A stretch of 64,000 nt of DNA from Desulfomonile tiedjei (GTDB taxonomy: Bacteria > Desulfobacterota > Desulfomonilia > Desulfomonilales > Desulfomonilaceae): contig JACRDG010000076.1 of assembly GCA_016218715.1 (NCBI GenBank), forward strand, positions 1 to 64,000. The letters run 5' to 3'. The translations under genes were made by a program, and so were the position numbers. The first letter of the stretch is position 1. Each line of letters begins with the position of its first letter. The notes beneath the pieces were generated by a model. It ran no database searches and was not told the DNA's origin. It worked only from the letters and a program-made list of their open reading frames with translations. Shown here piece by piece: positions 25,800 to 33,723 of the stretch.

Positions 25800-26351
25800 T
25801 CAGATGCCTCTGACCTTGTATGTGATCGGTTGTTCCGGGTCGTTGTGCTCGAGGTCGATTTCTGCGACCCCGGATCTCACGAGTTCTCCTATGATCTTTT
25901 CGGCTTTCTCAAAGGAGATGTCGAGTTCCAGGGCCAGTCGGGCAGATGTCAGCCGATTGCCGTATTTCGCGGCCACGAGGAGCGCCTCGTTGGTGTCCTT
26001 CAAACGTGGCCGCCATGCGGTAAGCGCGTACCCGGCCCCAATCAAGGCCAGCGAGACCAAAATGCTCTCTAGCGGTCTGGTCTGGAAACCCATAAGCGAG
26101 AAGGTGTACAGGCCGCATGAACCCCACAACGTGAGAAAACCGCCGAACATGAGGACCCGTCCGGTCCATTTCTGTCTCACCTGTCTTCTGGCTTTTTCTT
26201 GCTGATGCCTCTCGACGACGGCTTTTATCTCTTCCGGCCGTTCAGGGAGGGTGGAGAGAGAGGTCTCTCCGGGAATTATCCGTTCGCGGTACCGCTCCAG
26301 CGCGCGTTTTGTCTTGGCCCGGATCATCTCGAGGGGATCGTGGTCTTCCAT
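25800..26351 (-). CDS. membrane protein with C-terminal winged-helix-like domain
   Basis: A 183-residue protein of unknown role. The basic N-terminal half precedes two membrane helices (about 80-120). The last 60 residues look like a winged helix (NRLTSARLALELDISFEKAE). It could be a membrane-bound regulator. I chose ATG 26351, 15 bases after the stop of the nucleoside phosphorylase gene; the frame extends upstream to 26423 but would overlap that gene. Confidence 0.65.
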   Translation of the reverse strand: MEDHDPLEMIRAKTKRALERYRERIIPGETSLSTLPERPEEIKAVVERHQQEKARRQVRQKWTGRVLMFGGFLTLWGSCGLYTFSLMGFQTRPLESILVSLALIGAGYALTAWRPRLKDTNEALLVAAKYGNRLTSARLALELDISFEKAEKIIGELVRSGVAEIDLEHNDPEQPITYKVRGI

Positions 26352-26365
26352 TGGACTTTTCCCTG

Positions 26366-27166
26366 TCAGGTCCGCGACGTTCCCTGGAGTAATTCCAGGG
26401 CTAACAAGCCGGTTTCTATGCACCGAAGCTCGAATGATTCAAGCATCTCGGGTGAGGCGAACTCTCCCGAGATCCGGTTGGCTACTACGCCGCACAGGCC
26501 GCCGGCCCTGATGTTGAATTCCGAGACGCGAGCCAGGGTGAGGTACACGGACATCTCCATGTCAAAGTTCAGGACACCGCCGGCCCGCAATCGGTCGATC
26601 TTGTCCCGGTCCAGGCACGGGAATCCTGGAACACATCGGGCCTGACCCGCATAGAAATCGGAGGTCGTGCAGGTCATTCCGCGGTGGAAAGGGTGGTCCA
26701 GTCTCCTTGCCGCCTCGGTGAGCGCCTCGAGCACGTCGCGATGAGCGTCCGCCTCGACCTCTGGAGCCGCGTAATAGTTCGTAGTGGTCTCGTCCCTGAT
26801 CGCTCGCTCCGTTATCACCAGATCGCCGAGAGCAATATTCTCTTGGATCGCCCCGCACGTACCCAGGCGAATGAACGTGACGTCCGAGACGCACTGGCAT
26901 GCTTCCACCATGGCAATGGCCGTCGGACCCGGCCCGATGCCGGTTCCCATGACCGATGCGCGGACACCCCTGTACGTGCCGGTAAAGGTGACAAATTCCC
27001 GTTTGCCGCGCTGGACCTCAACCGTGTCGAAGTGGGCCGCCACCTTCATCGCACGCGCGGGATCGGCACAGGTGAGCACGTAGCCTGCGATGTCTCCGGG
27101 GCCGCAGTCGATGTGATAGAACCTCCCGGCACGGTTGCGTGGAAGCTCGCTTTCAGGGACTATCAA
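26366..27166 (-). CDS. nucleoside phosphorylase, uridine phosphorylase-like
   Basis: A 266-residue PNP/UDP-family enzyme that would split nucleosides with phosphate into base and ribose-1-phosphate. Conserved parts: YVLTCADPARAMKVA near the N-terminus, VMGTGIGPGPTAIAM, FIRLGTCGAIQ (phosphate site) and VLNFDMEMSVYLTL (ribose site, with Glu and Met). The glutamine/arginine pair that marks uracil binding is not clear, so substrate choice is open. It lies 27 bases after the acyl-CoA dehydrogenase gene and likely shares its transcript. Confidence 0.85.
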   Translation of the reverse strand: MIVPESELPRNRAGRFYHIDCGPGDIAGYVLTCADPARAMKVAAHFDTVEVQRGKREFVTFTGTYRGVRASVMGTGIGPGPTAIAMVEACQCVSDVTFIRLGTCGAIQENIALGDLVITERAIRDETTTNYYAAPEVEADAHRDVLEALTEAARRLDHPFHRGMTCTTSDFYAGQARCVPGFPCLDRDKIDRLRAGGVLNFDMEMSVYLTLARVSEFNIRAGGLCGVVANRISGEFASPEMLESFELRCIETGLLALELLQGTSRT

Positions 27167-27193
27167 CGGTCGTTCCTCGGATGGTGGCTGGTT

Positions 27194-28342
27194 TCAGAAC
27201 GGTCGCAAGAGCGCTCTGCCCGCCACAAGCCTCATGATCTGATTCGTCCCGGTGTAGATTTGGGTGAGCTTGGCATCCCGCATCATACGCTCGACCGGGA
27301 AATCCTTCATATACCCGTATCCGCCGAGGATCTGCACCGCGTCCGTGGTGACCTTCATCGCGGTATCGGATGCGGTGAACTTCGCCATGGCAGCGAAGGT
27401 TGTCGCCTCATCCCCGGCGCCTTCGTCGAACATGCCGGCTGCCTGGTACGTGAGCAGCCGCGCGCACTCGACCCCCGCGGCCATGTCCGAAACCATGAAT
27501 TGAATCGGCGACAAGGCCGCGATAGGTTTGCCGAACTGGATTCTCTGCCGAGCGTAGGCCCTGGCCTCGTCCAGCGCTCCTTGAGCAATTCCCACTGCTT
27601 GGGCCGCGCAAAAGAGCCTGCTCATGGAGAGGGTCCTCATGAGATTGGCGAAGCCGTCCCCGACCGCGCCGACGAGATTCTCAGCCGGGACCTCCATGTC
27701 CTCGAACAGCAGCTCCGAATTGACCGAACCCCGCATCCCCATCTTGTTTTCGTTCTTGCCGTAACTCAGCCCGGGGTAGCCCTTTTCCACGACGAACGCG
27801 CTGATGCCCTTAGCTCCCTGCGCGGAGTCCGTGTACGCATAGAGGACGAAGAAATCCGCCACCGAACCGTTCGTGATGAAGCATTTCCGGCCGTTGATGA
27901 CGTACCGGTCTCCTCGGAATTCGGCCCTGGTTCGCATGGAAAGCAGATCCGAGCCTGCTGACGGTTCGGTCGCTGCCAATGCGGTCAGTTGCTTCGATGT
28001 CCCTCCGAGTCGGCTGAGGTACTTCTCCTTGAGCGACTCGCTCCCGCCGTGCAGGATCGGCAAGGTCCCGTCAGCCTGCGCGATCAGCAACAGGGCCGAG
28101 GACGCGCATACCTTGGCGATCTCTTCGAGAATCACGCAAAAGGTAAGGAGTGAAATCTCCACGCCGCCGTAACTGGCCGGCAGCAGCGGTGTCAGGAGCC
28201 CGTTTTCGGCAAAGGTCTCCAGCGCGTGATGAGGAAACGCTCCGGACTCGTCCAGCTCTGCGGCTCTCGGTCCTATCTCTTTTGCCGCCATTTTCCTGAC
28301 CGTGTCACGGATCATCTGTTGCTCTTCGCTGAGTTTGAACAA
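27194..28342 (-). CDS. acyl-CoA dehydrogenase
   Basis: A 382-residue FAD enzyme that oxidises an acyl-CoA to the enoyl-CoA. Motifs: FAD site 'ALAATEPSAGSDLLSMRTRA', 'YVINGRKCFITNGSVADFFV', and the C-terminal GGYGYMKDFPVERMMRDAKL. At the usual catalytic-base position (IYEGT in short- and medium-chain enzymes) it reads QIYTGTNQIMRLV, a threonine. The base must sit elsewhere, as in isovaleryl-CoA or alicyclic acyl-CoA dehydrogenases. The start is TTG with GGGAGGG seven bases upstream. It is 24 bases after its paralogue. The substrate is unknown. Confidence 0.92.
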   Translation of the reverse strand: MFKLSEEQQMIRDTVRKMAAKEIGPRAAELDESGAFPHHALETFAENGLLTPLLPASYGGVEISLLTFCVILEEIAKVCASSALLLIAQADGTLPILHGGSESLKEKYLSRLGGTSKQLTALAATEPSAGSDLLSMRTRAEFRGDRYVINGRKCFITNGSVADFFVLYAYTDSAQGAKGISAFVVEKGYPGLSYGKNENKMGMRGSVNSELLFEDMEVPAENLVGAVGDGFANLMRTLSMSRLFCAAQAVGIAQGALDEARAYARQRIQFGKPIAALSPIQFMVSDMAAGVECARLLTYQAAGMFDEGAGDEATTFAAMAKFTASDTAMKVTTDAVQILGGYGYMKDFPVERMMRDAKLTQIYTGTNQIMRLVAGRALLRPF

Positions 28343-28366
28343 GATCGACCCTCCCGGGACATGTCC

Positions 28367-29518
28367 CTATTTGTGCCCGCGCTCGTTCAGGACCTCACGG
28401 GCAATTACCAGTCTTTGAATCTGGTTCGTACCTTCGAAGATCTGCGTGAGCTTCGCGTCCCTGAACATCCGCTCCAGCGGAAAATCCTTCATATAACCGT
28501 ACCCGCCCAGGACCTGGATCGCATCGGTGGTCACCTTCATGGCCGCGTCCGACGCGAAGCACTTGGCCATGGACGCAATCTTGGTGTTCCGCTCCCCCCG
28601 ATCGTAGAGTCCTGCTGCCCGGTAGGTCAAGCCTCTTGCCGCCTCGATCAGGGTTCCCGAGTCGGCTATGATCGCCTGGATGAGCTGGTGCCGGGAAATA
28701 GGCTTGCCGAAGGTGCGCCGTTCCCTTGCGTACCGAACCATCACCTCGAAGGCCCCCTCCGCGATGCCCAGAGCTTGCGCAGCCACTGCGGGACGCGACA
28801 TATCGAAGTCCTTCATTGCCAGCAGGAAACCCTTGCCTTCCTCGCCGAGAAGATGCGCGGCGGGAATCCTCACCTCCTCCAGGATCACCTCGGTGGTGTT
28901 GGAGCCGCGTTGGCCGAGTTTATTCTCCGTCCGGCCCACGGAAACGCCCGGTCGGTCCCGTTCGACCAGGAAGAAGGAAAGCCCCCGGTGCCCCCCCTCC
29001 TGTGAAGTCCGCGCCAGAACTGAGTAGAGCGAGGCTACCCCGCCGTTGGTGGCGAAGCACTTGGTCCCAGAAAGTACATACTCGTCACCGTCTCTCCTCG
29101 CGCTCGTCTTGATGGAAGCGACATCGGACCCGGCAACGGGCTCGGTCACGAGGTACCCCACAAGCGACCGATCGTTGCAGATCCTCGACAGGAACTTGTC
29201 CCTGATCTCCGCGCGTGCGCCGTGCACGATGGGAAAAGATCCCACGGCCTGGATGATGAGGAGAAGGGCCGAGGCCGCGCAACACCTCGCGATCTCCTCC
29301 ACCGCGCAACAGAGGGCAGTGCCGCGATACCGCTCGATCCCGCCGTACTCCGGCGGCAGAGAGAGCGTCAGCAGGCCGAGCTCCCAGCACAGGGCTTCGA
29401 CGTCCCGATTGAAAACCCCCTGCTCGTCAATAGAAGCAGCCAGCGGTTCGATCCTCTCTTTGGCTGCTCGATGGACGATCTCTCGGAAAATCCTTATCTC
29501 TTCAACCGATTCGAACAT
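28367..29518 (-). CDS. acyl-CoA dehydrogenase
   Basis: A 383-residue paralogue of the next gene. It has the FAD motif 'LVTEPVAGSDVASIKTSA', 'YVLSGTKCFATNGGVASLYS' and C-terminal GGYGYMKDFPLERMFRDAKL. The catalytic glutamate is present (QIFEGTNQIQRLV). I chose ATG 29518 with GGGAG six bases upstream; the frame stays open for another 126 codons upstream, but that extension has no family resemblance. It is the first gene of the minus-strand series. No electron-transfer flavoprotein gene is in the window. Confidence 0.92.
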   Translation of the reverse strand: MFESVEEIRIFREIVHRAAKERIEPLAASIDEQGVFNRDVEALCWELGLLTLSLPPEYGGIERYRGTALCCAVEEIARCCAASALLLIIQAVGSFPIVHGARAEIRDKFLSRICNDRSLVGYLVTEPVAGSDVASIKTSARRDGDEYVLSGTKCFATNGGVASLYSVLARTSQEGGHRGLSFFLVERDRPGVSVGRTENKLGQRGSNTTEVILEEVRIPAAHLLGEEGKGFLLAMKDFDMSRPAVAAQALGIAEGAFEVMVRYARERRTFGKPISRHQLIQAIIADSGTLIEAARGLTYRAAGLYDRGERNTKIASMAKCFASDAAMKVTTDAIQVLGGYGYMKDFPLERMFRDAKLTQIFEGTNQIQRLVIAREVLNERGHK

Positions 29519-29822
29519 GGCGACTCCCACTTGGAACGCCGCATCAGTGCACAGATGTTGCCGGCGTCCCGTTCCATGAAACGTACGAGCCCAGATTTCA
29601 GCGTTGGCCGTCTCTCGAATCACAGGCACGGCGACCTGGCGAGCCGATCCAGTATAGAAGCTCACCAGCCGCCTGACAATAGGTGAAACCGGTCCGATGA
29701 CGGGCAAAAAAGATTGCTTTGACCTTGATCCTGCGCTTAAGTATAGCGTCGGTCCTCTGCCTGTCACCTCCCGATGGCCGGAGACCGACCGACACCTGGA
29801 AACTGGGAAAGGAGAGGTGAGC
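29519..29822. other. divergent intergenic region
   Basis: About 300 bases between divergent genes. Open frames on both strands continue into it from the flanking genes, but without ribosome sites. No clear promoter pair could be fixed. Confidence 0.35.
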
Positions 29823-30524
29823 ATGACCGCGAAAACCGATTTTAACGGGTTCCCCCGGGAGGCCGTGACCTGGTATTCGGAACTCGCGAAGAACAACAGC
29901 CGGGAGTGGTTCGCTCAACACAAGGAAGAGTTCGAGAAGTATGCCATGGCGCCGGCGCGTGATTTCGTCTTCGAGATGGGGGAGCGGCTCAAAGAGATAG
30001 CTCCGAAAATCGTAGCCGATCCGCGGGTGGACAAGTCGATCTTTCGCCCGTATCGGGATACTCGGTTCAGCAAGGACAAGGCGCCATACAAGACCCACCT
30101 TGGCATTTTCTTCTGGGGAGGGAATCTCGCCAAAATGGATTGCCCGGGGTTCTATTTTCATCTGGAGCCTCCGGACCTGCTCCTCGCCGCGGGGAATCAT
30201 TGTTTCTCGAAGCCGCTTCTCCAGGAATACCGGGACTCCGTCGTGGACTCGAAGCATGGCCCGGCCTTGGCCAAGGCCATAGCGAGCGTGCAGAAGAAGG
30301 GTCCTTACGCCATCGGAGAAAAACAGTTCAAGAAGACCCCCCGCGGGTACGACCCGTCTCACAAAAATGCGGAACTGCTCCTCTTCGGCGGTCTCACCAC
30401 CTGGGTTACCGAGCCTATCCCCGCGGAGCTTCACTCCAAGGATATCATCGAGTACTGCTTTGCGCGATTCAAAGATATGGCTCCGATCTATTTCTGGCTG
30501 CTCGACATGATCGGCAGGATGTGA
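29823..30524 (+). CDS. DUF2461 family protein
   Basis: A 233-residue cytoplasmic protein of the TIGR02453/DUF2461 family, function unknown. Family marks: NNSREWFAQHKEEFEKYAMA near residue 20, SIFRPYRDTRFSKDKAPYKT near 72, FYFHLEPPDLLLAAG, and 'FKKTPRGYDPSHKNAELLLF'. I chose ATG 29823 because GGAGAGG lies upstream; a frame upstream to 29697 is poor. The next gene begins 138 bases later on the same strand. Confidence 0.85.
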   Translation: MTAKTDFNGFPREAVTWYSELAKNNSREWFAQHKEEFEKYAMAPARDFVFEMGERLKEIAPKIVADPRVDKSIFRPYRDTRFSKDKAPYKTHLGIFFWGGNLAKMDCPGFYFHLEPPDLLLAAGNHCFSKPLLQEYRDSVVDSKHGPALAKAIASVQKKGPYAIGEKQFKKTPRGYDPSHKNAELLLFGGLTTWVTEPIPAELHSKDIIEYCFARFKDMAPIYFWLLDMIGRM

Positions 30525-30662
30525 CGCGGGCAGGGATCGGGGAGGATATTCACCGCTGCGAAGATGCTTTGAAACGCTTTGACCGCCTCGGTTCCGTACG
30601 GAGCCGCCTTCGAGGCTGTCAAAGATGGCGTGAAGCACATTCAAGTCAAAGGAGATGCTTCT

Positions 30663-31271
30663 ATGAAGAAGCGTTCGACGCTGGAAAGGAAGATGCTCTC
30701 CTATTTCGGGTTGATAGCCGCTGCATCTCTCCTGATAACGGTTGAATTCATCTGGGCCATCCGAGAAGCCACCCCGCACCCGGAAACCGTAGTCCAATCA
30801 TCCGTGAGTCCGTCGGACGCGGCCCAGTCACTCAGCCGTCGCATGGAAGCCCTGCAGAGCAAGGCCGTCCTGATGTGTGTCGTGCAGGCAGTGGTGACCC
30901 TCATCGTGCTGATCATGTTCATGAGGAGGATTACCGGCCCGCTGCAGGCAATGGTGGAAGAAGCGGGGTTCATTTCCGACGGGGACCTCAGTCGCACGAT
31001 ACAGGTCCGCACCCAGGACGAAATCGGCCTGATCGGAGAGACCATCAACGGCCTGACGAGCAACATCCAGGAGATTGTCGGCCTCGGGCTCTCCACGGAA
31101 GCTGCGCTCCGCTTTCCGCTCGCGGAACTACGCGAGCGATTGGACGCGGACGAAGAAGCCGGCAGGTACCTGGACGAGATTGAAGGCAGTCTCGACATCT
31201 TCAAGGACCTCGCTCAGGGATTCAAACTCTTACCCCCGCCGATGGCCGCTGAAGACGCGGAGGAATCGTGA
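30663..31271 (+). CDS. HAMP-domain membrane protein without output domain
   Basis: A 202-residue inner-membrane protein. The first helix is at about 14-33; a short periplasmic segment of about 45 residues and a second helix (AVLMCVVQAVVTLIVLIMFM) follow. A HAMP domain (RRITGPLQAMVEEAGFISDG, then DEIGLIGETIN) comes next. The C-terminal 60 residues are acidic and helical, with no kinase, cyclase or methyl-accepting region. It may sense at the membrane and signal through a partner. The start has AAAGGAG upstream. Confidence 0.8.
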   Translation: MKKRSTLERKMLSYFGLIAAASLLITVEFIWAIREATPHPETVVQSSVSPSDAAQSLSRRMEALQSKAVLMCVVQAVVTLIVLIMFMRRITGPLQAMVEEAGFISDGDLSRTIQVRTQDEIGLIGETINGLTSNIQEIVGLGLSTEAALRFPLAELRERLDADEEAGRYLDEIEGSLDIFKDLAQGFKLLPPPMAAEDAEES

Positions 31272-31373
31272 CGGGGTCGCTGAGGGCACATGTGGCTGGA
31301 GTCAAATGGGCAACTCCCGCGCCTTCGGTCGCTGAACAAGGACCGGCTTTACGAATGAGACGGATAAGAATCT

Positions 31374-32141
31374 ATGACTGGTGAATGGACAGCCCTGCCG
31401 GTAGGCTTCGTCATCGCGACGCTGGCCACCCTGGTCGGCTTCGGGGGGGGCATTTTGTGGATGCCCTTCCTCATACTGGTAACCCACCTGGAGCCCTCAG
31501 AGGCAGTCGTGACTTCGTTGGTGATTCAGATAGGCGGTATGGGATCCGGCAGCTTGGCGGTAATCAGGGCGAAGAAGACCGACTTGAGCTTGCCGCTCTA
31601 TTTGTCGGCATGCGCGTTTCTCGGTGTCCCCATTGGCGTGTGGTGGTCTCGATTTGCGTCCGCGGACTCGATCGTCTTCCTTCTGGGCGTATTCTGCCTC
31701 GCTGTTGCGCTCGTATTTGTCTACACGCAAGACCTCGTTGACACTCCACTCGTGAAAAATGTTTCGCTGAAGCAGACCGCGCCGTACTTGTGGCTTGCAA
31801 CCCTCTTTTCGATCCTCACCGGCTTGCTCTCCATGGGGGTCGGGGATTTCCTGGTTCCTATCCTGCGCAATCGGCTCCGATTGAACATGGAATCCGCTAT
31901 GGCAGCCTGCCTGATCGTCATGACGCTGAATGCAGCCCTTGCCGCTGCGCTTCACCTTGCCCTCGGCGAGAAATTCGCCACAGGAGTCGTCCTCTGGGCT
32001 ATCCCGGGGGTCCTTATCGGCGGCCAGGTTGGGCCGCGCCTGGCAGGTCGGATACCGGATCAAACCCTCAAAGAAATTTTCATCTATGGCCTCTCGCTGG
32101 CCGGGATACATATGATGTTCGCCATGCCCGGCGGCCACTGA
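31374..32141 (+). CDS. TauE/SafE-family anion exporter
   Basis: A 255-residue membrane protein with about seven or eight helices in two repeats. The repeat motifs GFGGGILWMPFLI (near 22-34) and LLSMGVGDFLVPILR are the family hallmark. Members export sulfite, sulfoacetate or related anions, which would suit a sulfur-metabolising cell, but the substrate is not shown by sequence. The gene ends at a palindromic element that can also act as a terminator. Confidence 0.85.
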   Translation: MTGEWTALPVGFVIATLATLVGFGGGILWMPFLILVTHLEPSEAVVTSLVIQIGGMGSGSLAVIRAKKTDLSLPLYLSACAFLGVPIGVWWSRFASADSIVFLLGVFCLAVALVFVYTQDLVDTPLVKNVSLKQTAPYLWLATLFSILTGLLSMGVGDFLVPILRNRLRLNMESAMAACLIVMTLNAALAAALHLALGEKFATGVVLWAIPGVLIGGQVGPRLAGRIPDQTLKEIFIYGLSLAGIHMMFAMPGGH

Positions 32142-32230
32142 TACCGATTCACCTTCAAAGCAGTAATCTGGGGAGAACCTTTTTGAAAAAAGGTTTCTCC
32201 CCAGATTACTGCTTTGACAGCGAATTGGTG
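32141..32230. repeat. palindromic element, copy 1 (also a two-way terminator)
   Basis: A near-perfect inverted repeat of about 90 nt. The core AAAGCAGTAATCTGGGGAGA pairs exactly with its complement around TTTTTGAAAAAA. The ends (ATACCGATTCACCTTC and AGCGAATTGGT) pair imperfectly. It sits between convergent genes and is related to the element at 33453. Confidence 0.85.
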
Positions 32231-32312
32231 GGATTCGTTTCGGGCGATCGAGCAGATGGAGAAGATTGGTGCAAGTGATATCGCGCGGCACACGTTGCCG
32301 CGCGATAGTCAG

Positions 32313-33392
32313 CTATTTCAGTTTCTCTCCGCACTCCGTGCAGAACCTGGCTGCCGGTTCGGCAGGTTTCCCACATTTGGGGCAGTTCGTTGCCACTGGC
32401 ATTGGCGTTCCGCATTCAGGGCAAAATTTGGCAGCGCTCGGAATCGATTTCTTGCACGCACCACAGACCTTTTCCTCGGCAGCGGGCGGGGGAGGGGCGG
32501 CTTCGGCGGGCTGGGGTACCCCCTGGCGAGAAGCCGAAAGGCTGGTGGCCATCGATGCAGCCATCTGCTGCCCCATGGCTATGCCCGCGCCCATACCGAT
32601 CATCTCGCCGGCACCACCGGACCGGGCGGCCTCCGGAATCGCTTGGGCGGTCTGGAACTGGGTCAGGCGATTCAAGTCTCCGGCAAGAGCCATCTGGGAG
32701 CGGACATCCAACATCTTCTCCACTTCCGGCGGGACGGAAATATTCTCGATGACGAACATGGCCAAAGAGAGGCCGTATCGCTGAAAATCGCCATCCAGAG
32801 TCCCTCGAGCCTTTTCACCGATGCCCCGGTAGTTCGCAGCGAGATCCAGGGCAGCGATCTTGGCTTCACCCAGCATTCCCGTGAACGCGGAGACGAGCAT
32901 GCTGCGCAGCTGGCCCTCAATCTCTTCCGCGGTGTAGCACCCCAGGGTCCCTACGACTTCCTTGATGAACTTCCCCGGATCCGTGACCCGAATGCCGTAC
33001 GTTCCGAACGCTCTCAGGCGCACCACTCCCAGTTCCGGGTCCCTGAGCATGATCGGATTCTGGGTACCCCACTTCAAATCAAGGAAATTCCGGGTGCTGA
33101 CGAAATACACCTCGGCCTTGAAGGGGGATTCGAACCCGTACTTCCACGACCGCAGGGTCGTCATGACAGGCATGTTCTGAGTCGAAAGGCTGTACAACCC
33201 CGGGGCAAAGACGTCGGCAATCTGCCCCTCGTTCACGAAGACCGCAGCCTGCGTCTCGCGCACGGTGAGCTTGGCGCCCATCTTGATTTCATTGTCCTGA
33301 TCGGGGAAACGCCACACGATGACATCGCCGCCGTCATCGAGCCAGCTTATGACCTCAATCAGTTCGCCTTTGACAATATCCCAGATACCCAT
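32313..33392 (-). CDS. SPFH-domain protein with two C-terminal zinc ribbons
   Basis: A 359-residue protein of the YdjI/'virion core' SPFH group. The SPFH region spans about 25-235 ('LTVRETQAAVFVNEGQIADV', 'YGLSLAMFVIENISVPPEVE'). A Gly/Ala/Met-rich helical segment and a Pro-rich linker follow. The two zinc ribbons are CGACKKSIPSAAKFCPECG and CPKCGKPAEPAARFCTECG. No membrane helix is evident; SPFH proteins often form large membrane-associated rings. The start has AAGGAG six bases upstream. Related elements flank the gene on both sides. Confidence 0.85.
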   Translation of the reverse strand: MGIWDIVKGELIEVISWLDDGGDVIVWRFPDQDNEIKMGAKLTVRETQAAVFVNEGQIADVFAPGLYSLSTQNMPVMTTLRSWKYGFESPFKAEVYFVSTRNFLDLKWGTQNPIMLRDPELGVVRLRAFGTYGIRVTDPGKFIKEVVGTLGCYTAEEIEGQLRSMLVSAFTGMLGEAKIAALDLAANYRGIGEKARGTLDGDFQRYGLSLAMFVIENISVPPEVEKMLDVRSQMALAGDLNRLTQFQTAQAIPEAARSGGAGEMIGMGAGIAMGQQMAASMATSLSASRQGVPQPAEAAPPPPAAEEKVCGACKKSIPSAAKFCPECGTPMPVATNCPKCGKPAEPAARFCTECGEKLK

Positions 33393-33452
33393 CCTGGTCT
33401 CCTTTTGTTCAAGTGCATTCGCCTTGAAGTACAGGCATGCCCGTCAGAAGCT

Positions 33453-33545
33453 CATACCGGTTCGCATTGAAACGAGCAACATCGGGGTGAACTTCGCTGC
33501 ACAGTCAAGTTCTCCCGGGACTACTTTTCGAAAGCGAATCGGTAT
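33453..33545. repeat. palindromic element, copy 2
   Basis: About 92 nt with terminal inverted repeats ATACCGGTTCGCATTGAAA and TTTCGAAAGCGAATCGGTAT. It has the same layout and related ends as the element at 32141, but the interior is degraded. The rest of the gap 33393-33723 shows nothing I can support. Confidence 0.65.
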
Positions 33546-33723
33546 CACCTCAGCAAAGGATCTGTGTCGAAGGGTATCATCTCGACCGAGCCTTGGCAAG
33601 TGGACTCACGCCGGGCAGAAATGAGTAGCGAGTGGCAAGAGACGCTCTCGCGAGCGGGGAGAAATTCAGGAGCCGGTTTGAGGATGAACCCCGGCTCGGG
33701 GTCCATCCTCTTATGGGCATGGG

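Noticed and set aside
26684-27961. 425-codon frame antisense to the nucleoside phosphorylase and acyl-CoA dehydrogenase genes
   Set aside because: It crosses two well-recognised genes on the other strand.
33110-33140. tRNA-like GATTCGAACCCG string
   Set aside because: It lies inside the SPFH coding sequence and no cloverleaf can be formed around it.
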